Made by a program: the position numbers and the translations under genes. A stretch of 9,775 nucleotides of DNA from an uncultured Alphaproteobacteria bacterium (GTDB lineage: Bacteria > Pseudomonadota > Alphaproteobacteria > Rickettsiales > UBA1997), in the NCBI GenBank assembly GCA_903849835.1, contig CAINKA010000161.1, positions 1 to 9,775 on the forward strand, written 5' to 3'. This document shows positions 6,255 to 9,775 of this stretch, piece after piece. Under the pieces are notes generated by a model. That model was not told the DNA's origin. It searched no databases and saw only the letters and a list, made by a program, of their open reading frames with translations. Positions within the stretch are counted from its first letter, which is position 1, and the number at the start of each line of letters is the position of its first letter.

Positions 6255-6584
6255 TTATAGGACATCCCAATCGAGAAGATAGGTGCATTGCTCAAACCCA
6301 TCCCACCAGCCAGTGTTGTAATCTCCGCTTTTTATCATGCGCTTATAGTCAAATTTTCTGTCGTTAATATCTGAAAGAAGGCCTTTAGAACTCGCATCCC
6401 AAGCAGAGTTGCAGCCATCTTTAAAACCTTTTCCATATTCACTATCGGTTGAAGGAAAATTTCTGACTCCCGTTAAAGGGCGCGGCTTCATCCCCCATTG
6501 CCAACTTTTTGGCATTGGCTCAGCTAAAATGCTGCAAGAAGACAAGCCGCAAATCACGATGAATAAAAAGATTTTTTTGAGCAT
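6255..6584 (-). CDS. Small lipoprotein, paralogue 1 of array
   Basis: This 109-residue predicted lipoprotein is the shortest and first in the array. The signal peptide MLKKIFLFIVICGLSSC gives lipidated C17, with serine at +2. Motif A is YGKGFKDGC (50-58); motif B is YNTGWWDGFEQC (89-100), preceded by FDYKRMIKSGD. The protein ends nine residues after the second cysteine, so the two-motif core is apparently sufficient as a unit. The ATG is 1 nt beyond the stop of the GT4 glycosyltransferase gene. Translation is therefore probably coupled to it, and no Shine-Dalgarno is visible. This coupling ties the lipoprotein array to the envelope-glycan gene. Function is unknown. Confidence 0.87.
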   Translation of the reverse strand: MLKKIFLFIVICGLSSCSILAEPMPKSWQWGMKPRPLTGVRNFPSTDSEYGKGFKDGCNSAWDASSKGLLSDINDRKFDYKRMIKSGDYNTGWWDGFEQCTYLLDWDVL

Positions 6585-6585
6585 T

Positions 6586-7608
6586 TTATTGGGAAATTTT
6601 CTTCAGAATTTTTTTCATTTCTCGCGATAGAAAATCAAAAGAAAATTCTTTTTCAAGCCGCAAATATGCTTGGTTGGTTAGAGTTGGATAAATTCCAGAA
6701 TTATCCAAAATATTTTCAATTTTTTTTGCTAAATCGACAGGATCTCCATTCGCAAAAAGCAGACCGTTTTTTTCATGTTCGATTAAAAATTTTCCACCAT
6801 CGCTATCGGAGGAAATCACTAAAGTTGAGAATAAGAATCCTTCCAAAATTACCAATCCGAACGGCTCTTCGCGGGATGGAACGCAAAAAATATCAACATC
6901 TTCGAAAAAAATTTTCTTATCCAAAACAGTTCCAACAAATTCACATTTTTCAAAAATTTCGTGATTTTTTGCTGAGTCTTTGACTACGGGCCAACCGTAG
7001 CTTCCCGGCACTTCAAAACCTCCGATTTTAAAACGAAAATCACGTCCATTTTTCGCTAAAATTTCACCAGCTTTCATTAAAATATCGAAGCCTTTCCGAG
7101 GTTCTAACCGTCCATAAATTCCAATTTTTGGCGGATTCTTTAAAACTTTTTTCTGATATTCTTGATCAACCTTAATCGCGTTTGGGAGCACTAAGGACTT
7201 GGTTTTGTCGAAGCCGGCAGCAGAAACTAGGTCAGCAATTTGTTGATTAATGCTGATGACGTAATCGCAGTGGAGTGAATTTTTAAAACTAATTCCGTGA
7301 TTCACCGCAACCGATTTTACCGAAGAAAAAAACTTCAAAATTCTCATCCATTTCATCAAGCGATTCGAATGGCATATGATCACGTCCGGCCTGAATCGAA
7401 GCAATATTGCGAACAAATAAAAGCAATCAAAAATCTGATTAAAATTTTTTAGCTTAAAAACTTTTTGAGCATCGTATTTTTCATTGCCATTTTTAGAAAT
7501 TAGCAATGCAACTTCATGTCCATTTGTAGTTAAAATTTCGGTATAATTTCTAAAAACCTGATCAACTCCGCCAATGCTTTGAGCGTGAATTGCGTTTAAA
7601 ATTTTCAT
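6586..7608 (-). CDS. GT4-family glycosyltransferase (GT-B fold)
   Basis: This is a 340-residue GT-B retaining glycosyltransferase of family GT4 (Glycos_transf_1). It probably transfers a sugar from a nucleotide donor during envelope polysaccharide or LPS assembly at the cytoplasmic face. The N-terminal Rossmann half begins MKILNAIHAQSIGGVDQVFR, with the acceptor-side glycine loop, followed by RPDVIICHSNR (73-83) and VNHG (102-105). The donor half has KIGIYGRLEPRKGFDIL (161-177), with the R167 and K172 positions typical of phosphate contacts. It also carries the family EX7E element, from E248 to E256 in REEPFGLVILEGF. NGLLFANGDP (281-290) is the usual end motif. Length is normal to slightly short. 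The start is well supported by AGGAG 7 nt upstream. Donor and acceptor cannot be told from sequence. It heads the leftward gene block and is divergent from the GT61/galE genes 42 bp away. Confidence 0.93.
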   Translation of the reverse strand: MKILNAIHAQSIGGVDQVFRNYTEILTTNGHEVALLISKNGNEKYDAQKVFKLKNFNQIFDCFYLFAILLRFRPDVIICHSNRLMKWMRILKFFSSVKSVAVNHGISFKNSLHCDYVISINQQIADLVSAAGFDKTKSLVLPNAIKVDQEYQKKVLKNPPKIGIYGRLEPRKGFDILMKAGEILAKNGRDFRFKIGGFEVPGSYGWPVVKDSAKNHEIFEKCEFVGTVLDKKIFFEDVDIFCVPSREEPFGLVILEGFLFSTLVISSDSDGGKFLIEHEKNGLLFANGDPVDLAKKIENILDNSGIYPTLTNQAYLRLEKEFSFDFLSREMKKILKKISQ

Positions 7609-7650
7609 GCGCAGTCTCCTTCGAATTTCAGCCCAAAATAAAAGCCAAAA
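7609..7650. promoter_or_regulatory. Divergent intergenic spacer between two glycan gene blocks
   Basis: Only 42 bp separate the ATG of the leftward GT4 gene from the ATG of the rightward GT61 gene. Both transcription units must start here or inside each other's coding sequence, so their promoters probably overlap. No clean -35/-10 pair is visible in the spacer on either strand. The inference of a shared control region rests on gene orientation alone. Confidence 0.45.
7616..7620 (-). promoter_or_regulatory. Shine-Dalgarno AGGAG for the GT4 gene
   Basis: On the minus strand AGGAG lies 7 nt before the ATG at 7608, which is ideal spacing. It is the only textbook ribosome-binding site I find in the window. 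Most other genes rely on tight coupling or have AT-rich leaders. It supports this start codon, and its position as the first gene of the leftward block is consistent with independent translation initiation. Confidence 0.7.
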
Positions 7651-8679
7651 ATGCAGAACATCTTTTCAACAATCAATTACGAATATCCACGCCCTGCCAA
7701 CTTCGACGAAAAAAATCCTGAGTTCGATATTTTTAAAAATCTTCCGATCGAAAATTGTTTTGAGCCGAAAATTCAGATTTTAAAAAACGTCCGCATCAGC
7801 ACCAATTCCGTTATCTTCAACTATTTCAAAATTTTTAAAGAAAGTTGCATCGGGGTAAATTACGAAAAATACCGCAAGGGTTTCCGCTTTTTTTTCAAAT
7901 TCATTTTTCCGAAATTTAATTTTAGCGAAAAAAGATTTTTACTCATCACCGATGAATGGACCAGCAATTACTACCACTGGCACATTTTCGCACTAAAAAA
8001 ACTTTTGATTTTGAGGGAAAAAAATCTCATCGAAAACTCACTACTCTTCCTGCCGAAAAAATATCAGCGCTACAAATTTGTTTTACCATCGCTCGAAAAA
8101 TTCGGAATTAAAAAAAATCAAATCGTTTTTTTGCGCAGAAAATCAAATATTAAAGTTGCTGAATTGCCATTGATTGACGCGTCCAAACAACATCCGATCG
8201 CATTTCAAGAAATCAGAAAAATTTTAACGAATGACGTAAAAACCGCGCCAGATTTTGGTCCAAAAATTTACATTTCACGCGAAGGACAAGTTTTACGCTT
8301 CGTTGAAAATGAGGAAAAAGTTGTTGAGTTACTTGCAAGCTATGGCTTCAAAAAAATCATCATCGATCAATTTTCTTACGATGAACAAATAGCGATTTGC
8401 TCAAAAATAAAATATCTCGTCAGCCCTCACGGCGCAGGAATTACAAATTTAATTTTTATGCCCGAAGGCTCTTCGGTACTAGAAATGGCATCACGCCCCC
8501 ATGTCAACACAGCAGTCACAGACTACTACAAACTAGCCTCGATGCTGAACATAAAATATTTTTACCAAGAATGCGAAATGGGATCGAGCAGCAAAGTTAA
8601 AGACTTCCACCATGCAAGTTTGGTGGTAGATTTGGAAAAATTAGAAAAAAATTTGAAGCAAATTCTTTCACAATCATGA
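7651..8679 (+). CDS. GT61-family (DUF563) glycosyltransferase
   Basis: This 342-residue protein matches glycosyltransferase family 61 (PF04577), an inverting family that includes plant xylan arabinosyltransferases and many bacterial capsule or LPS enzymes. The core runs from LLITDEWTSNYYHWHIFALK (97-116), with the characteristic NYYHW, to KIYISR (205-210), VENEEKVVELLASYGFKKI and the hallmark SPHGAGITNLIFMPEGSSV (258-276), followed by LEM. The first 90 residues are the usual weakly conserved leader. No membrane segment or signal peptide is evident, so action at the cytoplasmic face is likely. The gene opens the rightward block with no clear Shine-Dalgarno. It ends in an ATGA overlap with the epimerase gene, implying translational coupling and a shared pathway. 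Composition is very AT-rich, with several A/T homopolymers. Donor sugar and acceptor are not predictable. Confidence 0.92.
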   Translation: MQNIFSTINYEYPRPANFDEKNPEFDIFKNLPIENCFEPKIQILKNVRISTNSVIFNYFKIFKESCIGVNYEKYRKGFRFFFKFIFPKFNFSEKRFLLITDEWTSNYYHWHIFALKKLLILREKNLIENSLLFLPKKYQRYKFVLPSLEKFGIKKNQIVFLRRKSNIKVAELPLIDASKQHPIAFQEIRKILTNDVKTAPDFGPKIYISREGQVLRFVENEEKVVELLASYGFKKIIIDQFSYDEQIAICSKIKYLVSPHGAGITNLIFMPEGSSVLEMASRPHVNTAVTDYYKLASMLNIKYFYQECEMGSSSKVKDFHHASLVVDLEKLEKNLKQILSQS

Positions 8680-9659
8680 AACTCAAAAACGTAATCGTCA
8701 CCGGCGGCGCTGGTTTTATTGGATCAAATCTCTGTAAAATTTTATCGCAAAAATCTTTTCATCCAATCGCGTTAGATAATTTATCAACCGGCTTTAAAGA
8801 GCTGGTAAAATACGGAGATTTTGTTGAATGCGATATTGGTGATTACAAAAAAATGATGGAAATATTTTTAGAATATAAACCACTTGCGGTCTTTCATATT
8901 GCCGGGTCTAAGTCGGTTGAAGAATCTGTAAAAAATCCTCACAAATATTACGATAACAACGTCGTAAAAACAAATTCGCTGCTGAAAGCTGTCATCGATT
9001 CCAACATTGAACATTTTATTTTTTCTTCATCGGCAGCGATTTTTGGGATTCCAAATCAGACGCAAAAATACATCGCGGAAGATGCGGAAAAAAAACCGAT
9101 CAACCCCTACGGCACTTCAAAATTAATGATCGAAGAAATTCTGGAAAGCTACGCTCAAGCCTACGGCCTGAAGTATAGCGCCTTGAGATATTTTAACGTC
9201 ACTGGCGCTGATCCCGAATTAGAACTCGGAGAAATTTCTGAGAAACCGGCAAATATTTTCCCACTTTTGATTCAGGCGATAAATAAAAAACGCGACGAGT
9301 TCGTAATTTTTGGAGATGACTACAACACTGAAGACGGTACATGCGTCAGGGATTACATTCACGTTTGGGACCTAGCAAATGCCCACGTGAAGGCACTTGA
9401 AAAACAAATTGCAACCAACAAATCTGCAAAAATAAATTTGGGAAATGGAGTCGGATTTTCAGTTAAACAAGTTGTTGAGATTTTTAGAAAAATAACCGAC
9501 AAAGACTTTAAAGTTAGAATTGGAAAAAGAAGAGCGGGAGATCCAGATTTACTGATGGCAGACATAAAATTCGCCACAGAATATCTCGATTGGCATCCAA
9601 AATATACCAACCTCGAAGACCATGCTAGACACGCTCTAAATTGGTCTCAGAAATCATAA
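8676..9659 (+). CDS. galE: UDP-glucose 4-epimerase (GalE-type extended SDR)
   Basis: This 327-residue NAD-dependent extended short-chain dehydrogenase is of normal GalE length. It would interconvert UDP-glucose and UDP-galactose, or the N-acetyl or related forms, to supply sugar nucleotides. The NAD-binding VTGGAGFIGSN (8-18) and the adenine-ribose-site LDNLSTG (33-39) are present. The catalytic set fits: S119 in FSSSAAIFG, then Y145 and K149 in NPYGTSK. RYFNVTGADP (171-180), GTCVRDYIHV and RRAGDPDLLMAD are typical GalE positions. It is very likely an active 4-epimerase, although the UDP-Glc versus UDP-GlcNAc preference cannot be read with confidence. It overlaps the GT61 gene by ATGA and is followed after 4 nt by another probable glycosyltransferase. 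This placement fits a polysaccharide operon rather than a galactose-catabolic operon. Confidence 0.93.
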   Translation: MKLKNVIVTGGAGFIGSNLCKILSQKSFHPIALDNLSTGFKELVKYGDFVECDIGDYKKMMEIFLEYKPLAVFHIAGSKSVEESVKNPHKYYDNNVVKTNSLLKAVIDSNIEHFIFSSSAAIFGIPNQTQKYIAEDAEKKPINPYGTSKLMIEEILESYAQAYGLKYSALRYFNVTGADPELELGEISEKPANIFPLLIQAINKKRDEFVIFGDDYNTEDGTCVRDYIHVWDLANAHVKALEKQIATNKSAKINLGNGVGFSVKQVVEIFRKITDKDFKVRIGKRRAGDPDLLMADIKFATEYLDWHPKYTNLEDHARHALNWSQKS

Positions 9660-9663
9660 ATTA

Positions 9664-9775
9664 ATGAAAAATTCCCCAATAATTTTTTGCCATTACGGCA
9701 ATAGCAAATATTTGCCTTACATCTTCAAATGCGCAAAAATTTCTAATCCAAACACTGATATAATTTTACTTGGAG
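9664..9775 (+). CDS. Start of a probable glycosyltransferase (C-terminus beyond window)
   Basis: An ATG 4 nt after the epimerase stop opens a frame that stays open for 37 codons to the window edge. The visible peptide contains IIFCHYGNSKYLPYIFKCA, then the segment SNPNTDIILLG. An N-terminal strand, a tyrosine-rich short helix, and a second strand reading SNPNxxIILLG resemble the first beta-alpha-beta unit of GT-A-like glycosyltransferases found in polysaccharide loci. Position in the GT61/galE operon supports this. With only 37 residues the family is tentative; the coding call rests on frame, spacing and operon logic. Confidence 0.6.
   Translation, partial: MKNSPIIFCHYGNSKYLPYIFKCAKISNPNTDIILLG

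Larger units (their letters stand above)
4406..6584 (-). repeat. Tandem array of five paralogous two-cysteine lipoprotein genes
   Basis: Five consecutive same-strand genes (6584-6255, 6239-5895, 5882-5511, 5514-4945, 4942-4406) encode lipobox proteins of 109-189 residues. All have a motif A, [YF]xxG[WF]xxGC, with exactly 8 residues from the aromatic to the cysteine. All have a motif B, Y with a cysteine exactly 11 residues later, usually YxxGWxxAFxxC. Outside these motifs, sequence and length differ widely, and no DNA-level identity is obvious. This points to old tandem duplication followed by divergence. I do not recognise the family. Confidence 0.85.

Noticed and set aside
7542..7547. Perfect TATAAT hexamer on the plus strand about 100 bp before the GT61 gene
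   Set aside because: No matching -35 at 16-18 bp and no extended -10; chance TATAAT is common in such AT-rich DNA, so it is not called as a promoter.
7888..8132. Homopolymers (T8, A8, T7) in the GT61 gene as phase-variation tracts
   Set aside because: Runs of similar length occur elsewhere in the window, for example T8 in the flavin-reductase-like gene near 2170, so they look like background of an AT-rich genome.
1..9775. tRNA, rRNA, CRISPR array, insertion sequence or attachment site
   Set aside because: No cloverleaf, regularly spaced direct repeats, transposase-like protein or terminal inverted repeats were seen; nearly all bases are accounted for by protein-coding genes.

Overview
This 9.8 kb AT-rich window comes from a Gram-negative (diderm) bacterium. 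It carries proton-pumping complex I (nuoL), several lipobox lipoproteins and envelope-glycan glycosyltransferases. The low GC, the compact gene packing, the NuoL sequence and a MidA/NDUFAF7-like domain beside it suggest an AT-rich alphaproteobacterium, perhaps a host-associated lineage. That placement is an inference from general resemblance; nothing in the window proves it.

Layout. From 7608 leftward to base 1, every gene lies on the minus strand, mostly with gaps of 1-15 nt or with overlaps. In transcription order these are: a GT4 glycosyltransferase (7608-6586); five small paralogous lipoproteins (6584-4406); an 81-nt gap with a short heptanucleotide repeat; nuoL (4324-2351); a flavin-reductase-like protein with an unusual insertion (2344-1763); and a large protein that runs off the left edge (1752-1, 584 codons, no stop). 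This last protein ends in a MidA/NDUFAF7-like methyltransferase region. From 7651 rightward, genes lie on the plus strand: a GT61 glycosyltransferase (7651-8679), a GalE-type sugar-nucleotide epimerase (8676-9659, ATGA overlap), and the first 37 codons of another probable glycosyltransferase (9664 to the edge). Only 42 bp separate the two divergent blocks.

How it fits together. The right half, with the GT4 gene, looks like a surface-polysaccharide locus: an epimerase supplying UDP-sugars and three glycosyltransferases. The left half is respiratory. NuoL is a pumping subunit of complex I. MidA/NDUFAF7 is known in eukaryotes as a complex I assembly methyltransferase, so finding such a domain two genes downstream of nuoL is suggestive. 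Between the halves is the least ordinary part of the window, a tandem array of five divergent lipoproteins. They share a strictly spaced pattern: [YF]xxG[WF]xxGC, a variable spacer, then a tyrosine eleven residues before a second cysteine. I do not recognise this family. It looks like a locally expanded, lineage-specific set of envelope proteins, and together with the methyltransferase fusion it is the best candidate here for something undescribed.
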